6,691 nucleotides of DNA from an uncultured Gemmatimonadaceae bacterium (GTDB lineage: Bacteria; Gemmatimonadota; Gemmatimonadetes; Gemmatimonadales; Gemmatimonadaceae). The stretch spans positions 1 to 6,691 of the forward strand of contig CATPBN010000289.1 in assembly GCA_955652635.1 (NCBI GenBank), written 5' to 3'. Shown here piece after piece: positions 1-5,897 of this stretch. A program made the position numbers and the translations under genes. The notes beneath the pieces were generated by a model. The model ran no database searches, was not told where the DNA came from, and was given only the letters and a program-made list of their open reading frames with translations. Within the stretch, counting starts at the first letter, position 1; every line of letters starts with the position of its first letter.

Positions 1-654
1 CTCGAGCGGCAGGTCCGCGAAGTCACGAGCGGCGGAGAGAGCGTGAGCGCGTTCGTCGCGTCCGTCGCGTCGTCCAATCCGGTTCCCGGCGGAGGAAGTG
101 TCGCGGCACATGCCGGCGCGCTGGCGGCAGCACTCGCGCAAATGGTAGCGGGACTCACGATCGGCAAAAAGAAATACGCCGCTGTCGACGCGGAGATGAG
201 AAACGCCTCGCTCAAGGCGGTCACACTCGGCAACACTCTCGCAGCGTTGGTCAAGCGCGACGCAGAGGCGTACTCGCGGGTCTCGGAGGCGTACAAGCTC
301 CCCAAGGAGCCGGCCGATGCTGCGGCTCGTCGTGGAGATGCCGTGACCACCGCTCTCCTAAGAGCAGCAGAGGTCCCGCTGGAAACCGCTCGCGCGTCCA
401 TTGAAGTCGCACAGCTCGCCGTGTTAGTGGCGGAGAAAGGAAATGTGAACGCCGTTTCGGATGCGGGCGTCGCGGCGCTTCTGGCACAGGCTGCTTGCAG
501 GGGAGCCGCGTACAACGTGCGAGTGAACGTGCAGGCTCTGGACGACAGATCCAAAGGCGGCGGCCTGGCGCGCGAGGCGGAGCAGCTTGTGAAAAAGGCG
601 GGCGAGTTGGCGGAGCGAGCCGCTTCCGCGGTGGAGCGCGCCTTTTCGAGCTGA
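1..654 (+). CDS. fchA: Cyclodeaminase/cyclohydrolase family protein (FchA-like), start uncertain
   Basis: This is a member of the FTCD_C family, which contains methenyl-tetrahydrofolate cyclohydrolase (FchA) and formimidotetrahydrofolate cyclodeaminase; these act in the cytosol in one-carbon folate metabolism. Counting from the GTG at 43, the 203-residue product shows the family landmarks: PGGGS at residues 15-19, LTIGKKKY at 38-45, VPLETA at 111-116, the EKGN...SDAG block at 131-142 and LDDR at 166-169. It is mostly Ala-rich helix, as expected. Its length and motifs resemble stand-alone FchA (about 208 residues). The start is unsettled. GTG 43 has a GGAG six bases upstream (34-37), but the frame has no stop and no other ATG/GTG/TTG back to base 1, and the residues just before GTG 43 continue the usual family N-terminus. 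The gene may therefore begin before the window or be the C-terminal domain of a larger protein. Cyclohydrolase and cyclodeaminase cannot be told apart by eye. It converges on map with 11 bases between the stop codons. Confidence 0.85.
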   Translation, partial: LERQVREVTSGGESVSAFVASVASSNPVPGGGSVAAHAGALAAALAQMVAGLTIGKKKYAAVDAEMRNASLKAVTLGNTLAALVKRDAEAYSRVSEAYKLPKEPADAAARRGDAVTTALLRAAEVPLETARASIEVAQLAVLVAEKGNVNAVSDAGVAALLAQAACRGAAYNVRVNVQALDDRSKGGGLAREAEQLVKKAGELAERAASAVERAFSS

Positions 655-665
655 GTGGTGCGGAG

Positions 666-1424
666 CTACGCTGGTAGCGCGGTCAGCACCCGCGGCCCAT
701 TCGCTGTAATCGCGATCGTGTGCTCGAAATGGGCGGATCGGGTGCCGTCCACGCTTACGACCGTCCAGCGATCGGGCATGGTGCGCGTTCCCGGTTTTCC
801 CACGTTCACCATCGGCTCAATAGCGATGGTGAATCCGGGCTGGAGTCGCTTCCCGTGCTTCGGCTTCCCGTAGTTTGGTACCTGCGGATCTTCGTGGAAG
901 CCGATGCCGATACCGTGTCCAACGAGATCGCGCACGACGCTGAATCCGGCAGCTTCCACGACGCCTTGCACAGCCGCTCCGATGTCGCCGAGAAAGTTGT
1001 CGGGCGTAGCGGCCTCGATTCCCGCGGCGAGCGCGTTTCTGGTGACCTCGAGCAGCTTCTTCGACTCCGCGTCGACCTTTCCGACGGCGACCGTCGTCGC
1101 CGAGTCCGTGTAGTAGCCCTCGAGCTTCACGCCGATGTCGATCGATATGATGTCACCCTCTTCGACCACGCGTTTCTTCGACGGAATGCCGTGAACGATT
1201 TCCTGATTGATCGACGTGCAGATGCTCGCGGGAAAGTTGTAAAGGCCCTTGAACGCGGGTGTCGCGCCAGGATGGCTACGGATGAAATCGTCGGCGATCT
1301 TGTCCAGCTCCATCGTCGTCATCCCGGGACGCACGCTCTTCTCCAGCAGGCGAACAGTCGCCGCCAGTATCTCGCCGCCCCTCGCCATGATCTCGATCTC
1401 GCGCTGTGACTTGACCTGAATCAT
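666..1424 (-). CDS. map: Type I methionine aminopeptidase
   Basis: This cytosolic metalloenzyme removes the initiator Met from nascent proteins whose second residue is small. The 252-residue product is full length for the short type Ia form and has no zinc-finger N-terminal extension. All five metal ligands are present in the expected order: D96 (in SIDIG), D107 (in YYTDSA), H170 (in GHGIG), E203 (in IEPM) and E234 (in FEHT). The substrate-binding histidines H78 (in VHGIP) and H177 (in FHEDP) are also there. Its ATG overlaps the adk stop in an ATGA (4-nt overlap), which predicts translational coupling. It is the last gene of the minus-strand cluster; in many bacteria infA, rpmJ and rpsM follow here, but in this window a gene on the opposite strand comes next. 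There are no disruptions, and the identification is secure. Confidence 0.97.
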   Translation of the reverse strand: MIQVKSQREIEIMARGGEILAATVRLLEKSVRPGMTTMELDKIADDFIRSHPGATPAFKGLYNFPASICTSINQEIVHGIPSKKRVVEEGDIISIDIGVKLEGYYTDSATTVAVGKVDAESKKLLEVTRNALAAGIEAATPDNFLGDIGAAVQGVVEAAGFSVVRDLVGHGIGIGFHEDPQVPNYGKPKHGKRLQPGFTIAIEPMVNVGKPGTRTMPDRWTVVSVDGTRSAHFEHTIAITANGPRVLTALPA

Positions 1425-2056
1425 TTCCCGAGCGCTCCGAGCGCGCGGGCAGTCACTTCATCTACCGGACCATCCGCGTCGATTCTGAGAACTTTCATCT
1501 TGTTCTTGCCATACCAATCTATGACCGGCTCCGTCTGGGTCCGATAGACCTCGAGACGATTGCGGATCGCTTCGGGCTCGTCGTCCTTCCGGCGCACCAG
1601 TCTGCCACCGCATTTCTCGCAGACGGTACCAGGTTCGCGTCCCATGTAGGGAGTCTGACAACCCTCGCAGACCGTGCGCGTGCTCAGCCGCTTGACGAGC
1701 TCGTCATCGTCGACCTCGAACAGCAGCACCTTGTCGACTTTCTTGCCGATCTCGGCAAGCGTGACGCCGAGGCCTTCCGCCTGGGGAACGGTGCGGACGG
1801 CTCCGTCGAGGATCGCGCCCTTCTTCGTCGCGGGAGATGTCATAACGTCCTGCAGGATGCCGAGGATCACGGAGTCAGGCACCAAGTCGCCTCGGTCCAT
1901 ATAGGACTTCGCCTCGCGGCCCCGCTTGGTGCCATCGCGGACTGCCGCGCGCAGCACATCACCGGTCGCAATCTTCGGCATTCCCAGTCGCTGCGCGAGC
2001 TTGTCGGCCTGCGTTCCCTTGCCGGCCCCGGGGGGACCCAGCAGCACGATGATCAT
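1421..2056 (-). CDS. adk: Adenylate kinase, zinc-lid type with altered AMP-site motif
   Basis: It catalyses ATP + AMP = 2 ADP in the cytosol. The 211 residues show the P-loop GPPGAGKGT (7-15), the AMP-site segment TGDVLR (31-36, with T31 and R36), R88 and Q92 at their E. coli positions, and the R156/D158/D159 and R167 region. The lid carries four cysteines, C130-x2-C133-x12-C146-x2-C149, expected to bind structural zinc. Two features are odd. The family motif DGFPRT reads DGAVRT (residues 84-89), replacing Phe86 and Pro87. The lid is also four residues shorter than the Geobacillus-type zinc lid (x16 between the cysteine pairs), losing the usual His/Phe-containing stretch. The frame is clean, and all other catalytic residues I can identify are present, so I read it as functional. 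It starts 15 nt after secY with only a weak AGGG upstream, and it overlaps map by 4 nt, so coupling in the operon is likely. Confidence 0.96.
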   Translation of the reverse strand: MIIVLLGPPGAGKGTQADKLAQRLGMPKIATGDVLRAAVRDGTKRGREAKSYMDRGDLVPDSVILGILQDVMTSPATKKGAILDGAVRTVPQAEGLGVTLAEIGKKVDKVLLFEVDDDELVKRLSTRTVCEGCQTPYMGREPGTVCEKCGGRLVRRKDDEPEAIRNRLEVYRTQTEPVIDWYGKNKMKVLRIDADGPVDEVTARALGALGK

Positions 2057-2071
2057 GAAGCCCTGGCGGGC

Positions 2072-3403
2072 TTAGTAAGCGCCGCCGGCCTGTCGACCGC
2101 GGAAGCGCACACGCCCTTTCTTCATGAAGCCGTCGTACTTGCGCAGGAGCAGGTGCTGGTTGATCTGAGTCATCGTATCCAGCGCGACACCAACCACGAT
2201 GAGAAGGGACGTTCCGCCGAAGCGGAATGGCACGTTGATCAGGTCAGCGATGAAAACCGGGAGAAGCGCAATGAACGTGAGGAACAACGCTCCGGGGAGA
2301 GTGATGCGCGACACCACGTGATCGATGTACTCGGCGGTCTTGGCACCGGGCTTCACACCCGGAATGAACCCGCCCTGTTTCTTCAGGTTCTCGGAGATGT
2401 CCACCGGGTTGAAGATGATCGACGTGTAGAAGTACGTGAAGAACACGATCAGGATCGTCTGCAGCAAGTAGTATAGCCAGGTGCCCGGCTGGAAATACTC
2501 GGAGATTATCCGCGCGTTCTCATTGCCGCTGAACTGGGCGATTGCGCCGGGCACGACGATCACGGAAGAAGCAAAGATGATCGGCATTACGCCGGCGGCG
2601 TTGACGCGGAGCGGAATGAAGTTCTTTGCCGCTTCCCTTTGCCGGCCTCGTGCCATAGTGCGCTGAGGAATCTGGATCATCACGCGCCGTGCAGCCATCG
2701 TGATCGCGATCGTCCCGGCGACCACCGCTACCATCACTATTCCGAGAACGACCAGCGAGAAAGGGCCGACAGCCTGCGTCTTGATGAAGCTGAACGTTCC
2801 GAAGATGCCTGGCCAGAAGCGCTCGACGATCGAAAAGAAAATGATCAGCGAAGCTCCGTTGCCCAAACCCCTTTCGGTGATCTGCTCGCCGAGCCACATG
2901 ACGAATATCGCGCCGGTGGTGAGGACGAGAACCATCTGCAGCTTGAATCCGAATCCGGGATTGACCACGGCGTTCTGCAGCGACGCGGTAAAGAGCGCGA
3001 ATCCCCAACCCTGCACCACGGCGAGCACGACCGTGATGTAGCGAGTCCATTGCGTTACGCGCTTTCTGCCTTCCTCGTCCTTCTGCATCTTCTCGACGGT
3101 CGGTATGACGACACCGGCGATCTGCATGAAGATGCTGGCGGAGATGTAGGGCATGATGCCCAGGGCGAAGACCGTCGCGTGCGAGAGTCCGCCGCCGACG
3201 AACAGGTCGTAGAGCCCCAGCAGACCGCCCTTGCCTTTGTTGGCGAAGAAATCCGTGAGCGCCACCACGTCCACACCCGGCGCCGTGATGTGCGCTCCCA
3301 CCCTGTAGATCACCAGGCACAGGAACGTGAACATGATCTTGTCCCGCAACTCCGGCGTGTTGTAGATGTTGCTTACTGCCGCCGCGGGGGCTGATTGGGC
3401 CAT
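2072..3403 (-). CDS. secY: Protein translocase subunit SecY
   Basis: SecY is the channel subunit of the SecYEG translocon in the inner membrane, exporting unfolded proteins with SecA and inserting membrane proteins co-translationally. The 443-residue product equals the E. coli length. Ten membrane segments can be placed at roughly 21-38, 75-100, 121-141, 155-172, 183-200, 214-237, 271-291, 309-331, 366-388 and 396-414. The plug lies near 61-72 (LLGLYDLF). The cytosolic C4 loop (238-270) and C5 loop (332-365), which contact SecA and the ribosome, carry the usual IPQR and GFIPGV blocks. The C5 position equal to E. coli Arg357 is Lys351. The C-terminal tail is short and basic. Its ATG shares one base with the rplO stop (TAATG). 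The nearest good GGAGG (3419-3423) is 15 nt away, so initiation probably relies on coupling to rplO. The gene is intact. Confidence 0.98.
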   Translation of the reverse strand: MAQSAPAAAVSNIYNTPELRDKIMFTFLCLVIYRVGAHITAPGVDVVALTDFFANKGKGGLLGLYDLFVGGGLSHATVFALGIMPYISASIFMQIAGVVIPTVEKMQKDEEGRKRVTQWTRYITVVLAVVQGWGFALFTASLQNAVVNPGFGFKLQMVLVLTTGAIFVMWLGEQITERGLGNGASLIIFFSIVERFWPGIFGTFSFIKTQAVGPFSLVVLGIVMVAVVAGTIAITMAARRVMIQIPQRTMARGRQREAAKNFIPLRVNAAGVMPIIFASSVIVVPGAIAQFSGNENARIISEYFQPGTWLYYLLQTILIVFFTYFYTSIIFNPVDISENLKKQGGFIPGVKPGAKTAEYIDHVVSRITLPGALFLTFIALLPVFIADLINVPFRFGGTSLLIVVGVALDTMTQINQHLLLRKYDGFMKKGRVRFRGRQAGGAY

Positions 3404-3909
3404 TAGTTCTCTACCCGGCCTCCGGCCGCTTCGATTTTCTGTTTGGCACCAGCGCTCATCTTGATCCCGCGCACGGTGACGCCCTTTGCAGCGTCTCCGT
3501 TCGCGAGAAGCTTCGCGGGGCCTTTACCCTTTCGGATCAGTCCCGCTTCGGCCAAAGCCTCTTCCGTCACTTCCGCACCCTTCGGTAGGCGAGCGAGATC
3601 GTCGAGACTGACGACCTGATGCTCGATACGAAAGATATTCGTAAACCCACGCTTGGGGATGCGGCGAGTCAGCGGCATCTGTCCGCCCTCGAAATGCGGC
3701 TTGCCGCCACCTGGTCCGTGGTGTCCGCTGCGGGCCTTGATTCCTTTGTGTCCCTTGCCCGACGTCTTGCCAGTACCAGAGCCTGGGCCGCGTCCGAGTC
3801 TCTTGCGATTTCGGTGCGATCCAGGAGACGGAGCCAGATTGTGGAGGCCGATCTTCTCAGGGTGATCTGGCGCCCCGAGGCGTTCCCGGCGTGTTGGTTT
3901 GTCTGCCAC
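3403..3909 (-). CDS. rplO: 50S ribosomal protein L15 (uL15) with N-terminal extension
   Basis: L15 is a late-assembly protein of the large subunit; its basic extended N-terminal half threads into 23S rRNA. The 168-residue product has the hallmark Gly/Lys/Arg stretch GRGPGSGTGKTSGKGHKG at 39-56, FEGGQMPLTRR at 73-83, and a globular C-terminus ending GGRVEN. E. coli L15 has 144 residues; aligning the L.NL.P..GS block shows about 19 extra residues at the N-terminus here (ADKPTRRER...). The start is GTG at 3907-3909, supported by a GAGG (3918-3921) eight bases upstream. No ATG, GTG or TTG lies between it and the conserved core, so the extension appears to be translated. The rpmD stop codon sits between this ribosome-binding site and the start, which implies coupling. 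It overlaps secY by one base. Confidence 0.96.
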   Translation of the reverse strand: MADKPTRRERLGAPDHPEKIGLHNLAPSPGSHRNRKRLGRGPGSGTGKTSGKGHKGIKARSGHHGPGGGKPHFEGGQMPLTRRIPKRGFTNIFRIEHQVVSLDDLARLPKGAEVTEEALAEAGLIRKGKGPAKLLANGDAAKGVTVRGIKMSAGAKQKIEAAGGRVEN

Positions 3910-3912
3910 TCG

Positions 3913-4164
3913 TTATTCCTCGACCGGCGTCACTTCAACGAGGTGACGCACGTGTTTGATCTGTCCGCGCAGCGCGGGAGAATCCTGCTTGATCACTTCA
4001 GCCTGGTGATGCCGGAGGCCAAGAGCCTCGAGCGTGCGATTCATCCGCCACGAGTGGCCGATTCCGCTTCTCACCTGCTTGATGCGAACCTTTCCTTCAG
4101 TGATGGTCTCCTTCGCAGTCGTCTTGGGACCGCGAGTGTTCCACCACACGTGTGTTCTAGGCAT
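3913..4164 (-). CDS. rpmD: 50S ribosomal protein L30 (uL30) with N-terminal extension
   Basis: L30 is a small large-subunit protein, absent from some bacterial lineages. The core from about residue 25 is clear: VRIKQVRSGIG (26-36), the LEALGLR helix (45-51) and the DSPALRGQI block (61-69). Bacterial L30 is usually about 59-60 residues, but this product has 83. Aligning the RS.IG motif with E. coli puts about 21 extra residues at the N-terminus, beginning MPRTHVWWNT, with two adjacent tryptophans and then a Thr/Lys-rich linker. The upstream start is well supported: a perfect AAGGAGG (4174-4180) lies nine bases before the ATG, and no ATG or GTG lies close to the core; only a GTG at codon 6 is an alternative. 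The gene overlaps the end of rpsE by 8 nt. Confidence 0.93.
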   Translation of the reverse strand: MPRTHVWWNTRGPKTTAKETITEGKVRIKQVRSGIGHSWRMNRTLEALGLRHHQAEVIKQDSPALRGQIKHVRHLVEVTPVEE

Positions 4165-4975
4165 GTGCTACGGCCTCCTTCGACTTGGCGCGCGAGCGGT
4201 AACCAATGCTCGAGACCTCCATCCCTCGCTCGCGAGCGATCTGTTCCACCGTTGTCAGTTGCTGCAGGCCGTCCAAGGCCGCGAGCACCATGTTGTGCGG
4301 GTTGGTCGAGCCCAGGCTCTTCGTCAGAATGTCGGCGATTCCCGCGCATTCCATAATGGCGCGCACGGCTCCGCCGGCGATCACTCCGGCTCCTGGAGCA
4401 GCAGGCTTCATCAACACTTTCCCCGCTCCATGCGAGCCGACGACTTCGTGCGGAATGGTACCGCCCGTCATCGGAATGCTCACCATGTTACGGCGCGCGC
4501 CGTCAACGGCCTTGCGGACCGCTTCGGACACTTCGTTCGCCTTGCCGGTCGCGAAACCTACGCGGCCCTGTCCATCCCCCACCGCGACGAGTGCGTTGAA
4601 GGAAAAGCGGCGTCCGCCCTTTACGACCTTTGCGACACGGTTGATCGCGATCACGTTCTCGACGAGCTCGCTTCCGCCATCTCCGCGTCCGCCTTCGCGA
4701 TCACGGCCCTTGCCTTCACGCCGTCCACCGCCACTCTGACCGCCGCGTCCTCCGCCTTCGCCGCGAGCACCACCACCACCCTGTCCCCCACCCGGAGCGC
4801 CACGACCACGTCCAGCACCCGGGCCACCTCGCCCGCCGCCACCGCGCCCGCCACGCCCTCCAGCTCCTCCACCGCTCCGCGCGCTACCGCCAGTGCGTGG
4901 ACGTTCCTGAGCCGCAGGTCTTTCCTGTTCCGGCGCATCAGACTGTGATGCCGGCGTAGCTTCGTTTTCTGCCAT
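4157..4975 (-). CDS. rpsE: 30S ribosomal protein S5 (uS5) with long RGG-rich N-terminal extension
   Basis: S5 sits at the mRNA entry side of the small subunit and contributes to decoding accuracy and mRNA unwinding. The conserved part starts near residue 103: AINRVAKVVKGGRRFSF (110-126), VGDGQGRVGFATGKA (132-146), RRNM (161-164), GTIPHEV (172-178) and the C-terminal domain with GAGVIAGGAVRA and GSTNPHN. E. coli S5 has about 167 residues; this product has 272. About 93 extra N-terminal residues form an acidic/Pro-rich head (2-27) and a Gly/Arg tract (29-101) with 42 Gly and 13 Arg in 73 residues, including four RGG triplets. Residues 2-103 contain no Leu, Ile, Val, Met, Phe, Tyr or Trp, so no ATG, GTG, TTG or CTG could start a shorter form. 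The ATG follows the rplR tandem stops directly, with GGAG (4985-4988) nine bases upstream. The extension is presumably disordered; its function is unknown to me. Confidence 0.95.
   Translation of the reverse strand: MAENEATPASQSDAPEQERPAAQERPRTGGSARSGGGAGGRGGRGGGGRGGPGAGRGRGAPGGGQGGGGARGEGGGRGGQSGGGRREGKGRDREGGRGDGGSELVENVIAINRVAKVVKGGRRFSFNALVAVGDGQGRVGFATGKANEVSEAVRKAVDGARRNMVSIPMTGGTIPHEVVGSHGAGKVLMKPAAPGAGVIAGGAVRAIMECAGIADILTKSLGSTNPHNMVLAALDGLQQLTTVEQIARERGMEVSSIGYRSRAKSKEAVAHA
4174..4180 (-). promoter_or_regulatory. Strong ribosome-binding site of rpmD
   Basis: On the minus strand this reads AAGGAGG, fully complementary to the anti-Shine-Dalgarno core, nine bases before the rpmD ATG and inside the last codons of rpsE. 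It is the best ribosome-binding site in the window and fixes the long form of L30 as the likely product. Confidence 0.85.
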
Positions 4976-4978
4976 TTA

Positions 4979-5335
4979 TTAGAACTCCAACCCGCCCTCG
5001 CGGGCTCCGTCGGCCACACCTTTCACGCGGCCGTGATATTTGTATCCCGCTCTGTCAAAAACGACGCGCTTCACGCCGGCATCTTTTGCCTTCGCAGCGA
5101 GCCGCTTCCCGACTTCCACTGATCTCTCAGTCGGCTTTCCCTCGAGTCCCGAATCTGTGACAGTCATGATCGTGCGCTGGGCCGTGTCATCTACCAGCTG
5201 CGCATAGATGTGCTTGATCGAACGATATACAACCAGGCGTGGACGTTCCGCGCTGCCAATCACCTTCTTTCTGAGTCTGAAGTGACGGCGCGTACGCAGC
5301 TGATCGCGCGACTTTGGTCTGGCCATCTTCGGCAT
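4979..5335 (-). CDS. rplR: 50S ribosomal protein L18 (uL18)
   Basis: L18 binds 5S rRNA with L5 and helps dock it into the central protuberance of the large subunit. The 118-residue product matches the usual 117-122. Visible features are the basic N-terminal RNA-binding stretch (residues 5-32, ending GSAERPRL), the VYRS.KHIYAQL strand (37-47), and the C-terminal FDRAGYKYHGRVKGVADGAREGGL block (residues 93-116), which is diagnostic for L18. I chose the ATG at 5333-5335, which shares a base with the rplF stop (TAATG) and has GGGAG seven bases upstream; a second in-frame ATG three codons later is less well spaced. The gene ends in tandem stops TAATAA, immediately followed by the rpsE ATG. Confidence 0.97.
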   Translation of the reverse strand: MPKMARPKSRDQLRTRRHFRLRKKVIGSAERPRLVVYRSIKHIYAQLVDDTAQRTIMTVTDSGLEGKPTERSVEVGKRLAAKAKDAGVKRVVFDRAGYKYHGRVKGVADGAREGGLEF

Positions 5336-5883
5336 TACTTAGCTCCCACCTTTCCCGCCTTTCCAGCTTTGCGGCGGATCTGTTCTCCAACGTACTTGAT
5401 TCCCTTGCCCTTGTACGGCTCGGGAGGCCTGATGCCGCGAAGCTCCGCAGCAACCTGACCGACGATTTCCTTGTTCGCGCCCTCGATTATGATCGAGGTG
5501 GGCTGCGGAGCACTCAGCTTGATTCCCTTCGGCGCTTCGTACTTGACCGGATGCGAGAAGCCCACCGCCAGCTGCAATCCGTATGGACGCTGCTCGGCTT
5601 TGTAGCCTACGCCAATGAGCTCGAGCTCCTTCTTGAATCCCTTCGTCACGCCCTCCACCATGTTGGCGACGAGAGTGCGGGACAAGCCGTGGAGCGCCTT
5701 GTGAAAGTCCTCATCTGATGGACGCTCGATGGAGATCTGATTGTCCTTCAGTGACACCTTCATCGCCGGGTGCAGCACGCGATCGAGCTCGCCCTTTGGG
5801 CCTTTCACGTGAACCTTCTGTCCTTCGACAGTCGCGGTTACGCCCTTGGGGAGCGGTACGGGATGCTTTCCAATTCGTGACAT
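5335..5883 (-). CDS. rplF: 50S ribosomal protein L6 (uL6)
   Basis: L6 binds 23S rRNA near the GTPase-associated and sarcin-ricin region of the large subunit. The 182 residues form the two tandem L6 folds (about 1-82 and 83-175). The N-terminus MSRIGK.P..LP is typical, and the C-terminal signature PEPYKGKGIKY (154-164), followed by a basic RRKAGKAGK tail, is diagnostic. The length is close to the usual 176-180. The rpsH stop codon TAA runs straight into GGAG, so the ribosome-binding site overlaps the end of rpsH, and the ATG follows about ten bases later. One base overlaps rplR. Nothing is unusual. Confidence 0.98.
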   Translation of the reverse strand: MSRIGKHPVPLPKGVTATVEGQKVHVKGPKGELDRVLHPAMKVSLKDNQISIERPSDEDFHKALHGLSRTLVANMVEGVTKGFKKELELIGVGYKAEQRPYGLQLAVGFSHPVKYEAPKGIKLSAPQPTSIIIEGANKEIVGQVAAELRGIRPPEPYKGKGIKYVGEQIRRKAGKAGKVGAK

Positions 5884-5897
5884 CTCTCTATATCTCC

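Noticed and set aside
592..631. T5 run and CCGC-GGAA-GCGG hairpin on the minus strand downstream of map
   Set aside because: The stem is only 4 bp and is about 20 bases from the T-run, and both lie inside the coding sequence of the convergent gene. They do not form a terminator unit.
657..690. Possible bidirectional terminator between the fchA-like gene and map (GCTAC-GCTG-GTAGC at 665-678, with an outer GGTGC/GCACC pair)
   Set aside because: The inner stem is only 5 bp, the outer pairs are separated by unpaired bases, and no T-run follows on either strand. It is too weak to list as a terminator.
720..1409. Plus-strand open frame of 229 codons opposite map
   Set aside because: It is antisense to a fully conserved methionine aminopeptidase and has an Arg/Asp/Leu-rich composition without recognisable motifs.
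2639..3394. Long plus-strand open frame opposite secY, rich in Asp, Glu, Arg and His
   Set aside because: Its composition is the typical shadow of a membrane-protein gene read from the other strand in GC-rich DNA; there is no domain resemblance.
4664..4895. Gly/Arg tract of rpsE as a DNA tandem repeat or sequencing artefact
   Set aside because: No fixed DNA period is seen, Gly codons are mixed, and the frame stays open and in register with the conserved S5 core, so it is better described as a protein low-complexity region.
4034..4948. A long plus-strand open frame (304 codons) opposite rpmD and rpsE
   Set aside because: It lies wholly antisense to two certain ribosomal-protein genes, and its Ser/Thr/Ala-rich second half is simply the complement of the Gly/Arg tract of S5. 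No ribosome-binding site or family match is visible.
5324..5326. Second ATG of rplR (codon 4) as the true start
   Set aside because: The first ATG overlaps the rplF stop as TAATG and has GGGAG seven bases upstream; the second is 16 bases from that site.
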